Positions 10,656 through 22,967 of a stretch of DNA of 64,000 nucleotides are shown here, in pieces. Position 1 is the stretch's first letter. Each line of letters opens with the position of its first letter. The stretch is from Pomacea canaliculata. Its lineage: Eukaryota; Mollusca; Gastropoda; Architaenioglossa; Ampullariidae. The DNA lies in assembly GCF_003073045.1 (NCBI RefSeq), contig NC_037596.1, positions 28,556,392 through 28,620,391 on the forward strand. The letters are read 5' to 3'. The notes below the pieces were generated by a model. The model saw only the letters and a list, made by a program, of their open reading frames with translations. It made no database searches and was not told the DNA's origin. The translations under genes were made by a program, and so were the position numbers.

Positions 10656-13600
10656 CTCCAGTAAGTGTGAAAACAAAAGAAGTGTTGCCAAGACTGTTGG
10701 TAAGATCACCCTGTAAGGGCCTTTATCAGTCCGAGTGAGGTTAGCTACACTGAGGTCACAGGTCAACGAGGCTGGGCAAGCAAGCGATGGCACACACGTC
10801 ACGTGAAGTTTGTCGTTTAGTAACGAGGTGTGGGACCTGGCTTTACTGGCGGCGACATTTTGGAAAGTCACGTTTGTCGGCGCTGGGTAGGATGTCATCT
10901 TAAAACTAAGACGCCCTTTACTGTTACTGATGTTAACTACTGCATCCATATCCTCTAGTTTCGGAGCACCTGCACAAAATCAAGCGTTCCTTCATTATAT
11001 ACATTATATGTTAATCATCCAATAACATCTAAATTTCTATTAAACAAAATATATTTAACAACACACACACACACAATCGAGTACACGCAGTGATGGAAAG
11101 AGAAAGAGGAAGCGGGTCCAATGCGTGCATAAAGCAAGAGAATATAAAATTATTTGTTTATTCTTTGTTATGCACTTTTATTTAATGTCCACAAAACCTT
11201 ATGCTTTATTAATAAGTAAAAATATTTTAGTATTTTTATCATTTTCTTTGACTAAATTTAAGGTCTGACACTTACACTGGACTAGTAGTCTGACAGTCCG
11301 ACTGTCATTTCCTAGCTCGTTGTTCACCTCACACCTGTAGTCACCTGACTGTTGACACCCAACAACACTTAACCTAAAATTTAAGTCACTTTGTTCTTTT
11401 TCAAAAGGCCTGATTACTTCTTGAGACCTTCTGCATAGCTCCTGTTTGTTTAGTTCTTTAATTATTATGTTGGGTCTTCCAGTGGCCACACAAGATATGT
11501 CGACATCGGAGTTTTCAGTGACCGTCACGCTCTGGTTGTTTACACCATTCAGCTGGAAGCTCACCACAGCTGGTCGGTCTGATGACAGGTCACACTATTT
11601 TAGTTTATTTTTGTAAATACATCTCACAACCATAAATACAATGCATCTGGTTATTAATGCTTGTCTAAAAGCTTACTGTAAAAGAAGGATATCAACTTTG
11701 AAAAACTGACTTCTTTTCTTATTAACCTCGTGAAATAAAGGTGCTGAGGTGTAAATGTAGTTACATTTAAGAGATTTGTTTCTGAAATAGTCTATAGTTA
11801 TTGACTTTCATTTGTTATTAACTCTAATGCTTCGATATTTAGTAGTCTCTGTTGTATTACTAAAGACAAGACTACTTGACAATGAAAGAATTACTGGATT
11901 ATTTCAACAGTTTTAGGGTACAGGTACAGAGTTTACAACATTGAATGTTATTCATTTTACTGTATTTTTTTATTTATTCGCTAACACACAAATTGAAAAG
12001 GGTATAATTTTAGTGACAATTCAAAAATATTTCTTAAGTTTTCTACCTTGGATAACTACGGCAAATGTATAGTTTGACGATAGAGGCAGTCGTTCATCCT
12101 CATCACTTGACGGAGTGAAGACACTACAGGTGTAGAAACCTTGGTGTGTAGAGGAGTTAGCTGGTGTGAGATGTAACTCTTGAGTCCCACTGCTGACAGG
12201 CCCGGACCAGGTGATGTTAGCAGGAGGTGGGTTGCTGTCAGCATCACACACAATAGTGACACTGGTATTGTGAGTCACAACACACACGTTCTGTGGTGGC
12301 TGAGGTCTGCACGTGGTCAGGTTAGAGGTTATCAGTATAGATGGCTGGTCTGTAAAATCACGTAAAAAGCACTTGATATAGTTATATATGAAAATACTAT
12401 GTTTGTACTTAATGATTATTCTGTGTTTTTTTCTAAATACTTCAATTAAGAGATAAATATATTTATGTCTATTGTTAAGATATCTTTTTGAATGTATGGC
12501 GAAATAAAATAATAATAATAAACTGCTGTATAAGAAACTACACATGTGTTTGCTTTAATTATGTATTCATATAAGTTATTGTAAAAAAACCAAATCTTTA
12601 ATCTCTGTATAAATGTTTTGCTTTTGCAGTTACATGAACTTGCAAACACAATAAAATTACTTTATAAAAATGTGGTAAAACCATGTTACTTACAGTAAAC
12701 CTGCAACTCTAGAGTATCGCTAGTTAAACGTTTTGAGTAAAGATCTCCTGTCTTGTACATGGCCACACACTTCACACGGCTCCCATTGTGTGTTCTGGTC
12801 ACATTGTCTATCATCAGCTTACTTCCATTAGGTACACCTCCGGCATTTTCTGGCCACGTGACATTGTATGGATGCCATTTTCTGTACCCACACTTTAATG
12901 TTACATTCGTTCCTTCAGTGAGAGGATACATCATTCCTTCTGGATGAATTAAAAGAGAAACGGCTGTGGAAACAATATTAGTTTCATTAATTGTTGTCGT
13001 CTGAATGTCATAAGAGCAGCTAGGTTCATTTCCAAATGTTCGGTCAGTAGATTTACAATTGATGGGGTTTTATAAATAAACAATTAATAAATGTAATGCG
13101 CAGGTAAATATAAAGGTGTTGACATTGTGTACATATCTTGCGACATACTTTGTAAGGAGTACGGTCGCTCATAAGGCATTAGTGAAAAGTTTCTCGCAAA
13201 AGGCCAAGCTGCTGTAACTGTTGAAGGTGGATCTTGGTGGACGTAATGTTTATTCAAGTACTTTTCACAATGACCAGTAACAGTCAAGGAACGATTGAAA
13301 TAATTGAATGAACGTAAATCATTTTCTTTTTATAACCAGGATTTAGGTAAATTATTTTTTCGAGCTGTTTTTTTAAACTAATAAAACTACTATAAAAACG
13401 ATTAACAATAAAAGAGGAATAATAAGAGGTCTTACAGTTGCTGCAGTGGACGCCGAAGAAATATGAATCTGAAGAAAAATATCTGCTGAATGGCAGATAG
13501 GGCCAGCCGAGTAGTCTGGAATAGCCACCCACACAAAAAAATTGGGTAAGAAGTCTTGTCGGTTCCATGGTTCCAGGTGATTCCCATAACGGCACTGCTT

Positions 13601-16600
13601 CCTTCCTAAAGATACCACGAAAGCAGGTTGCATTTTGCTTTAACGACTTTATTTTCAACGTTTGTGTTTGTCATATTATCTTTGCTTTAGTTACTGTCAA
13701 CATTAATAATCTCTCTCATCAGTAAGGATAACAGTCAAAAACTCACCAGGGTAGATTGAGTAAGCGGCATACTAATGGGGCTACATTGCCATCGATGAAC
13801 AGTGAATACCATTTATCATCTAATTGTATCTCCAACACGCCCCATGTCTTGTCTTGTGCGACTTGTTCCCGTGAGGCGCAGTCTTTCCGTATCTGTCAAA
13901 ACGTTTATAGAGTTAGTTTCAGATGTTCAACTGTTTTACTTCATGTAATAAATCGTTTTAACTGATATTATTGTAATTAGAAAAATAAATGTGTTTGATG
14001 GTTCAGTGTGGAAAATCGTAGCTGCATTCTTTTTAAAACAAAAAGACAATCGTTAAAAGGAAGTTATTATGTCAAGCAGGATACAACCATGGCACGAGCA
14101 ATAATAAACTTGTTGTTGTACGAGATTCTCTCTTACGGTTACTGCAAATGACACCAATGGAATCATCTGTGGAACAATAAGCATTGTTGATTAGTCCGTG
14201 TTGACAGTTTGTCAAACTGTTCTCTCTACCCAAACAATCAATTGCCATGAACTGAGTTCCCTTACTGTCCCCGTACATTGAATGATGAACAGCCAATGCA
14301 TTTGAACTATGGAAGACAAAACAAAATGTGCATTTGGTGACAACACGTAACTGCCTATATGTATATAAACAAGCTGATATATTTATATATTATATACTGC
14401 ATTGCAATAATAATAATAAATAAAATACCTCTCTTGCAGAACAAGATGCCACAATTAAACTAATTGTCTTTGTGAACAAAGCTTAATTGTTTAAATGTTC
14501 TGATAATAAATTGCTCTGTTAATGATGTAGGTAACAAGAAGCTATATGACACCCTAATTCAAAAATATATTGTAAACATTTGTAACAAAGATTAAGAGAC
14601 TTGAATAACGTGTCTTGTTAGCAAAAATTGGTCCTCATTGTAGGAACAAATACTTGACCTGCATCACATGACACACCTATTGAGGCCGAGCGTTTTACAG
14701 GCTACAAATGCCAAGGTGTTAAGGTACATATGAGAACACACTTTGACGTAGCTTCCGTTGTGTGATACTTCAAGAAGACCGTTGAATGACGACGAACCAT
14801 TAACCAAACGGGGATTGAGCTGCTCACCTAAAATATAAAGAAAGAAAAAACTGCTTTTAGGAATTTAAATCTCTTACATTAATTGAAATGTGAGCGTTAC
14901 AAAAAATACACAAAACATACTAAAAATACAGTTTAATATTTGCTGTCGACATAAACATAAACATAAACACACACACACACACACACATATTTGCTACTGT
15001 GTTACAGGCTAATTTGGTGTTGCTTAAAAGGCTCATTAACAAATATTCTTACGGTCAGAGCAAATGACGCCAAAGTCCAGTTTCCTACAAGATTCACTGT
15101 CTGTGAGTTGGTCACAGTCCAGAATGCTGCTCTCATTACCCTTGCAGTCCAGATGAACCATCAGTTGAGTGGACTGACTTCGTGTAAATGACGAGGCTTG
15201 CGTGACGACTGCTTCCTTGCTGCACATCGCGGTCAGGAAATATCAAAACACATGCCATATATAATAATAATAGTTAATGGTCTTGAAAATCCCTAAGGAG
15301 ACCCGTTGTCCTCTCACTTCGATTCTTCGTATGTATGTTTGATTATGTGTGTGTATGCACTTGTGTGTGCGTGTGTGTATATGTGTAAAGATGAATACTT
15401 GCTACTTCTAATTAGTAGCATCAATGTAATGTTTTATTATCCGTTCGTTCATTAAAGTATTTTAAGGTGAAGAAGCCTGCTCACCTGGGAAGACCGCTTT
15501 GATTGCAAACGACTTTAGCAAAGTTGTCGTCAGGGACTATCACTGTGAACCACTCACTATCTAGTTGTATTTCTACTCGACCCGTGTCAGGTGCTGCCAA
15601 ATCTGTGCCTGTCAAACGTACTTGTTCGGGTTCTGTCAAAATACATTTTGATTATATCAGCATGTTTACATCCTACAAGAAGCGCGTTACACTATTTAAC
15701 AAAGATGTCTAGTATTTAAAATGTGTTCCATCAGGTATAAATATGGAAGATGATAAAAAAATCTCCGAACAAAAGAGTAAACATTATAAATACGTTCGCT
15801 GCAGATAATTCCGACATCCTCGTCATGCGCGCAGTTGTGTGTGTACAGTCCTCTGTGTTTACATTGGAGTAGGTCAGTCTCTGACCCTTGACACCACACG
15901 TCATCCATTAGAATTGTACCCGAGCCTTCTCCATACATTGATGATCTCACAGCCAGGGATCGAGTACTGTCAGAACAAAGAATATACAGCATAATGTTAA
16001 AATGAATACTTGTTTACTATTTTAAGCACTACTTGGACAACAAATTTAAATTTATTATAAACATTACGAGGAATTCTAGCTCCCTTCATTGATGCCTTTC
16101 AATACTGTTTTGAAATTCTGCTGTGTAAAAATCTCTTTTTTTCCTGACGATTTAATGAATGTGTTTAATTTTTATTTTATTCTGTGCCCGTCTAATCGCT
16201 GTGATTTTGTCTTATTGGTCTTTAAATGTAGTCCGGGGGAAAACGACCATTAATGATTTCCACTAACTTTGCAGAACCACAGCAATTTTGTGTTGATAAT
16301 TCGTTGAGAGTGTGGCTTTGGCTGGTATACCGCACTATAAAAGTCCAAAGCAATATTATTGGTAGTTTGTCAATAGTTTAGTTCGTGATTTCTTTAAAAT
16401 ATGTATGAAAACGTGTACTAACTCCTTAGGACACTTTCTGGTTGAAACTTTCATTGACACAGACCAGCGCAGCAAAGAATTTCATTGTTTTTCTCTTTCG
16501 TCTTGCTGGAGAAGCCTTAGTGAAATATTTTTAGCTTTGGATGTATGGTCTTTGCTCAGATCGAGTGTTGCAATGTCGTCCTCTACACAGTCGTTTTGAA

Positions 16601-17680
16601 GGATTAAGGAAGTCTGTCTTCCGCTGTATAGATTGTCAACATGTACAGTCCTTGTACTCAGTAAATTCTTACTCCCTCTGAGAATCTCTTCATTTATGTC
16701 CATAACACTCTCTATGCAGGCATGTTGTACTAAGGGGTTTCAATAGCTGATAGTCCTTTTTATTGTAATCCAATATAAGAAAAGTCATAAGGACTTTTTT
16801 CAAATATGAAACAGAAAATTACAGTGTTTAAACAGTCGCCTAGTAATTGATGGGAAAGATAAAAAACCTAAACTTATGCCATGCAACAGATATATTCTTC
16901 TTGTTCGTACTCACCACCCAGTGAAGCATAGGGAAGACAACAGATATATAAATATAAATATACAAATTGTTAATGGCTATTAAAACATCGGTAGAAAATA
17001 AATGTTATGCAAGAGAGATTACTCACGAGTTGAAGCCCAGCATCCTACAGGCCACCTCTGCCTCTGTTTTTCCGAATCTGTCGTCGCAAACTGTGCTCCA
17101 TGTTTCATTGCAGAAAATTTCTAGCCGACCTTTAGAGGCTCCGGTGTCATTTGTCCCTTGTACTAAACGTGCCAACAGTCCATCTGACAAAAAAAAAACA
17201 GTTGCATTTCGAACAGACACACATTAGTGAGGTCAGTTCGACAATAACAAGAAAAGTATTTCTTTACAACTGACGTAGAGCTTCCTTGTGTAATATATAT
17301 TTCCTATAATTTTTTTTTCTCTGATTGGTTCCTTAAATCTTGTTAAAATTTTATCAGTCTTAGATTTATCTGCAGTAGAAGCTTTGCATATTAACAGGTA
17401 GAGGAAAAAACCTTTCTGTACAAGTTGATTAAAATTTAGTTGAAGCTTTTCGTTACGGATTGTGTAGTAGGAGGAGAGTATAGGGCAACAGCAACAGCAG
17501 AAAAGATGGTCTATAAAATCTCATTTTAGTAAATACAAAATGTCGGGTATTTGAAGACATTTCTCTTATTCATAAATTGTTTTATCACACCTGAAGTCTT
17601 AGCCTTGTCTGCGGTTACTTACCAACATCCTTAGCACAAGCTGCGAGCATAAAGCAAGTGGCCAGCAGTGTCAACTCCAT
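10656..17680 (-). CDS. SRCR(x4)-Ig(x4) receptor-like gene
   Basis: Thirteen exons read leftwards: signal exon 17623-17680 (MELTLLATCFMLAAC); SRCR1 17027-17183 + 15794-15966; SRCR2 15485-15632 + 15053-15219; SRCR3 14677-14827 + 14137-14306; SRCR4 13747-13892 + 13436-13605; Ig1 12694-12963; Ig2 12047-12349; Ig3 11276-11578; Ig4 10656-10969. Borders are GT/AG; SRCR halves join in phase 2 and domains in phase 1, the usual modular pattern. SRCR1 has the classic TVCDDRF and VACRMLGF motifs and ends GIICS; SRCR2 and SRCR4 have lost several cysteines. Ig domains show paired cysteines (LKCGY, DYRCEV). About 840 extracellular residues. Likely an innate-immune cell-surface or secreted recognition protein (inference). 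Oddities: exons 13747-13892 and 10656-10969 are each one base out of the phase of their neighbours, so this may be a pseudogene or contain assembly indels. No certain membrane exon was found. Confidence 0.75.
14963..14987. repeat. (AC)n microsatellite
   Basis: Short dinucleotide tract in the intron between SRCR2 and SRCR3. It is preceded by ACATAA repeats. Confidence 0.85.
16482..16735 (-). other. Orphan ORF resembling a cytoplasmic-tail exon
   Basis: Within the large intron splitting SRCR1, a minus-strand frame begins after a plausible acceptor (CTGCATAG). It continues about 75 codons to a stop at 16482, with balanced polar composition and a tyrosine in a D-N-L-Y-S context. It does not join the SRCR1 halves. 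It could be the relic of a terminal exon from a related receptor or chance. I recognise no family. Confidence 0.25.
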
Positions 17681-17746
17681 GTTGCCAGATGTCAGTCATC
17701 GACGGAAGCGTCCAGAACACGACAAGGCTTCGGGTGACGACTGCGG

Positions 17747-17753
17747 TATTTAA
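17747..17753 (-). promoter_or_regulatory. TATA-like element upstream of SRCR-Ig gene
   Basis: On the minus strand TTAAATA lies about 70 bp upstream of the signal-peptide ATG at 17680. The spacing would place transcription start about 40 bp before the ATG. This is suggestive only. Confidence 0.35.
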
Positions 17754-17819
17754 GGCGTTAGAGGCGACACGGAAGGAAACTTTAGTGAGAAACTCGATTT
17801 AGTGTAAAATGTAGTCACA

Positions 17820-20629
17820 CAGCCATACTTTTTAAAACCTTTGACATGTTTAAGCCGACAGTGGGCCATTAGCTCACATCTCCCTCGACACGAGATGTAC
17901 TTTTGATGACAACCTAGACTTCCGCAACTATATTCGTACAGAAATAATCAGGGTTTGTCCTTACAAAACTACTTTTTTATAACACATAAACACACATTCT
18001 TTGAACCTTGTGTATACAGTGTATGCATGTATAATTGTATTAATAATATTATGTCGCTGAAACTAATTCCTGTTTCTGCAAGAAATTTAGAGAGTGGAGA
18101 AACTAGAGGTTTAAAGTTATTGGGCCATCATGTACTTATATTTGCTTAACAAAAATGCATTTTAGAGCTTGGTTAAACTAATTTTACATTTAAAATATTA
18201 GTACACACCAGTCTTTATACTGGAATGGATGGCTCGTGGTGTTTAATGTTTAATTTGTTTTTTAGGGACTAAAAGTGAAGAAACATTCTATGTTTACCTG
18301 ATCTGACAAATCTAAGTGGGAAAACCACAGTGGTTGATAGTTTAGCTCCAGCAGCTGTTCACACACACACTCAAACACACAAAATCACACACACACCAAC
18401 CACCACCAACCCCCGACACACACAAGACCATAACTCAGGCATTCTCTCAATGAAACATAGACAAATAAACAAACAAAACATCCTAAGAGATAAACTTTAT
18501 CCATAAAAGAGAACAGCAACTATTACCTTTTTTTAACCACAAGTCATTTATCTATTCAAAGGATACAAGATTTGATATAACCTGGCAACTTTGTTAGTCA
18601 GGATAAAACTATGTTATTACAATTTCATGCACTACCTGCAATTTAGACATACTGTTACACATTTTTTACTTCATTTGCTTAGTGTGGACAGCTTGTAACG
18701 AGTTTAGAGTAGTTTAGTCTACTTGTATAATAAAGTAGAGGTTGCCTGCATTCAACAACAATACAAAGAATGTGTTCTAATTTTCTGCTACCCAGCTTTT
18801 GATTAGACAGGGCTTGCATTTGTCTGAGCTAATGGAGTGAAATCGTTTGACTTAAAATAAAAAAATAGGTTTTCTTCTTGCACTTTAGTGTTCTAGGAAT
18901 TAATTAGTGTCCTGTGTCCTCAGAGCGCATTATTTCTTTACAGTTCATTTGTTCTTCCAGCTGGCACATCGGAAAAGTGACTAGACGAACCCGAGTGGTT
19001 GGAAATCGTGACGAGGTTTGTAGGTTCTAGACATCTTTCATCCGGAACACTCATCGTGCTGGATTAATTAAGGCGTTATCATAAAAATATCAGAACAGAG
19101 ATTAGGGGCATCCTGGTCAGTATTTTCATGGCAATGTCACTTGGTTAACTATAGTAGTTATTTTAAAATACATTGTAAAGCTTTTTGTATTACACAATTG
19201 AACCCACCTCGGTAATTTTTGTTTACTCCTTAACCTCAGCCACTCCTTCACTCTGTTGTCTTTTACCTCATTTTGTTTTGTTTTTCACGTCCTGCTTACA
19301 GAAGCTTATTTTTATGCGAGAAAAAGTCATCAAGAAGTAAAAATGAAATCCTTAACATAAGAAATAAAAATGATTTTAGCAATACGTAGTATGTGTGTGT
19401 CAATAATTTTGGAATTTTTTTTTTACTGAATTGTCTTTCCACAAACCAGGGTTTACTTTGACTTCTATTTCTATAAATAAAAGTTGCCATAACTAGCTTG
19501 TTGCTGCTGTCTACATAGAATACAATTTACATACACTGCAGTACTTTTAGAATCCCATGACAAGTTCAAGCAGGGACTGGGTTATTAGTTCACATCGTCC
19601 TCGACACTAGATATACTTTTAATGAAAACCTATATACGTTTACAGTGATCATCCTGTTTTGTCCCTCAGAGAGCTTAATACACTGTTACTTTTTGTAATA
19701 TCTAAACACACATCATTCGAACCTTTCTTACACACTTCTTTTCGTTTCTATAAGCGACTGATGAGTAAAAGAATCAAGGTTAAAAATTTAGTTTGCCTAT
19801 TTTACTGCTAGCCAGGATGAGCCTGTTCGAGAAGATTAATTGTTAAATACAGCTTATTTTAAACCTAAAGCTGATGCAATGTGTGTTGTCTTTTTTTCTC
19901 ATCGATGTGTTTTAACAGCAGCTTAGACCATTATTCGTACCCAATAAACCTTAAACACCACTAAGACAATAAAACATATTATGAAAAATACACTTTTCCC
20001 GTGAAAAAAATTAGAAGTTGATTCGAATAATTACCCGCCTGACCCCAAAAGATACATCAACACTTTCCACTGCCAAGCAAAGCTAACCCATCAAATCAAT
20101 TAGCACTCAACGGACAAAGAAACATAAGATTAATTAAAGTTTTACTAATATGAGGTAGGGTTGACAAGGAAAATAATTAACAAATGTAAACATAAGGCAC
20201 TAAAAACATAGCACTGCATCTACGAATATATAAACGCCATCTAAGGAAATGCAAACATTGCTCTCCCTTTAAATATATATTAAAAACACTGACCAGTAAG
20301 ACGAATACTTTTTGCTAATTAAAATAAGAAAAATAAATAAACTGCATTTCATTCGTAATGACCTGACAAATTAAAAACGCATTTTATTTAAGCATGTGGT
20401 CTAAATAAACCATAGAAGCTACCTGATGTTATGCAACGGCTTTTGATCTTCTAAGGGAAGAAACTGTTGGTACATGCACAAACATGTTCTATTGAAGACT
20501 GCCTCCCTTTGAAAGCTGCAAACTGTGAAACGATTAGATATAAAATAAGTCTTTTGATTGCTGCGCCCCTATGCTCCTCGAGGAGTAAGAATGACTAAAC
20601 GCACATCCTCCTCCTCATCCTCCTCCTCC

Positions 20630-20664
<35 letters not shown>

Positions 20665-22960
20665 TCCACCACCACCATCGTGAAATGTTTTACTATTACT
20701 CGCGAAACATACTGGTACGGTACATATCTATGCAAATCATGAACATATCTTACTTCTGTAAACAAACCAATTTAAAAGTAGTCAGAAAACCTGAACAATG
20801 CTGTCCGTACTTGAGACGAGGACAGAGTGAAGAGCCTGTATCATGAACCAGTACACACCACTCAAAATACTTAGGAATCCAATTTTGACTCTGACCCTTG
20901 TTAAACAATGCGAAATCTAAGACAGTGTTGTGTGCCTTAGTCGAATGGAGACACAACATTATTTTTCTTCAAATTTACCAGCGTGCCTTATTCTGTTGTT
21001 AAACATTACGGATTCTTTTGAGACTTGTTACTTTGAATAAGCACATATCAAATCCTTTATCGAACATCTACCTAATCATACCAGAAATTTTTGAGAAAGA
21101 AGTTATATATATATAGTTAGTTCTTGGACCTATAACCACATTATTGCTACTTTCAGAGTCAGACTTTAATTCTGACAAAATCTTTTCAAAAGATCTTCAC
21201 CTCATAAAGAAAGCATTCACAAAAATCGTACTTTAAGAAGGTTTTGCTCTAGAAGAACGTGCTGTGAAATAATGTAGAAATATAGTCTTGAACGTGGTGT
21301 CACACAAAATGTACCTTTTTTATTTGTTATTTTTGTTGTTTTTTTTATTTCTTTATTACTCCTTAATAACACAGTTTTTATTTGAAAAGTAAACAATAAT
21401 AGAGACATTTCAATGATATGAACTTGTTCAGGAGGTCGCTTTGATGAGTATGTTTTTGTTGACGAAAATTTCTTTTAAATTATGATTACCACTACGCTCA
21501 GTTACATGGACATTGCAAGGTGGACTCACTAATCATGATTTATCAACCAAGATTCTCCCTGAATGGCTTAGCGCCGTCTCTCCTCGCATCTGACTTAATT
21601 CTTTTAGTCTGTCGCGTCTGACTCTATTCTTGATTGTTATTTTTGTCTCTGTCAGATGACGCTGTTACTATACACAAACATGAATGTTGCAACAGTCTTC
21701 TTATTTGCGTAATGGCATTGTCTGCCGAAAAGAATTTACACGTGAGCGCTACGGGAGACCACACCAATTTTGAACTTTTTTATTATTTTTTTATTATTGT
21801 AATTATTCTTATTGGGTATACATGGAATGTCTAAAATTGCTAGTATCGTAAATATATATGCAATGCATAAAATATCATACTTCGTTCCCAAAGCAATTTA
21901 AACGTAGACAGAAAACCTGGACAATGTTAACTTCTTACTTAAGTCAAGGACCGAGTCAAGAGGCCGTACCATCAACAGTTATACACCATTCAAGTATGCA
22001 TGTCTGCCAAGTTTTGACTTTGACCCCTTTAGACAAGGGTATAAAGTGTTATGAAAGTTTTGTGTACATATGTCTGGTGGAGACAGAACTCTTTTTCTGT
22101 AACTTTATCAAACTGTGCCTAATTTTATAGTAATTTTAAAAAATATTACCTATATATATATTGTAAAAAAATTTACTGACACTCATGAAATGGAATCAGC
22201 ACACTTCAAGCCCTTAAAAATGTTAGTCATTCAAGAAAAGTTATGTGAAAGCAGTTTTATATATATAGGTTATTCTCGCACCTATAGAAAAATTACTGCT
22301 TCAATAAAAGCAGACTGACTTTAATGGCGACAGGACATAATTTCAAAAATTTTTACCTCTTCATCTACAAAAAAGGACCGATAAGGATTGCTGATATAAT
22401 TGGTTATACGTCAAGAAAACATTTTTAGAAGAAAGCGTTGTTGTATGTAATACGAATATTTAATATTGATATCACACGACTATCATTTCAGTGTACAGTT
22501 CTAAGAGCTTATTACTCCCTTAATAACACATCAGACATTTACCTCGGTCTTACTAGAAGCTCACCGCTCCTGGCAGCGCCTTAGGAAAAGAAATCAGCAA
22601 CAACGCCATAAAGATAAATTGTTTATAAAATAGTTTAAGAGTTTCTCTCGGTAAACGAGATATTTTAATCAGATAGGCCTATCCATTAATTTGTTTTAAA
22701 GACATTCATATTGTATTTATTATAATGTCCGCCATAGCAAGATAACTTTTCAAAATTTGATTTCTTTTTTATACGAGTTTTGGTTTGTTTGGTGTTTCAT
22801 ACAAACGTTAAGTTCTGCATTTGCCACAAGGCGATTGGCTATGATTGTGTTTGAAAGCTTTCTTCTATCGCGTCCACCGGATTGGTTGTATAATCTGTCG
22901 TCTCAAGTAGCCGTTGCTGTCTCTCGAAAAGTCATTTGTATGTAGCGGCTACAGCCTCAG
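17820..22960. other. Intergenic region with old repeats, no gene seen
   Basis: No coding exon recognised. It contains a diverged direct duplication (about 17,820-18,010 and 19,550-19,735), a CA-rich tract (18,357-18,425), a (CCT)n/(CAT)n tract (about 20,605-20,680), and two diverged copies of a block (20,750-20,960 and 21,885-22,110). That block also occurs upstream of the later MACPF-FReD genes. Confidence 0.5.
20605..20680. repeat. (CCT)n/(CAT)n/(CCA)n simple repeat
   Basis: Consecutive trinucleotide tracts with no coding context. Confidence 0.9.
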
Positions 22961-22967
22961 CTACATC

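Noticed and set aside
13084-13287. Minus-strand ORF between SRCR4 and Ig1
   Set aside because: No domain I recognise, no matching splice borders in the gene's phase. Most likely intronic.
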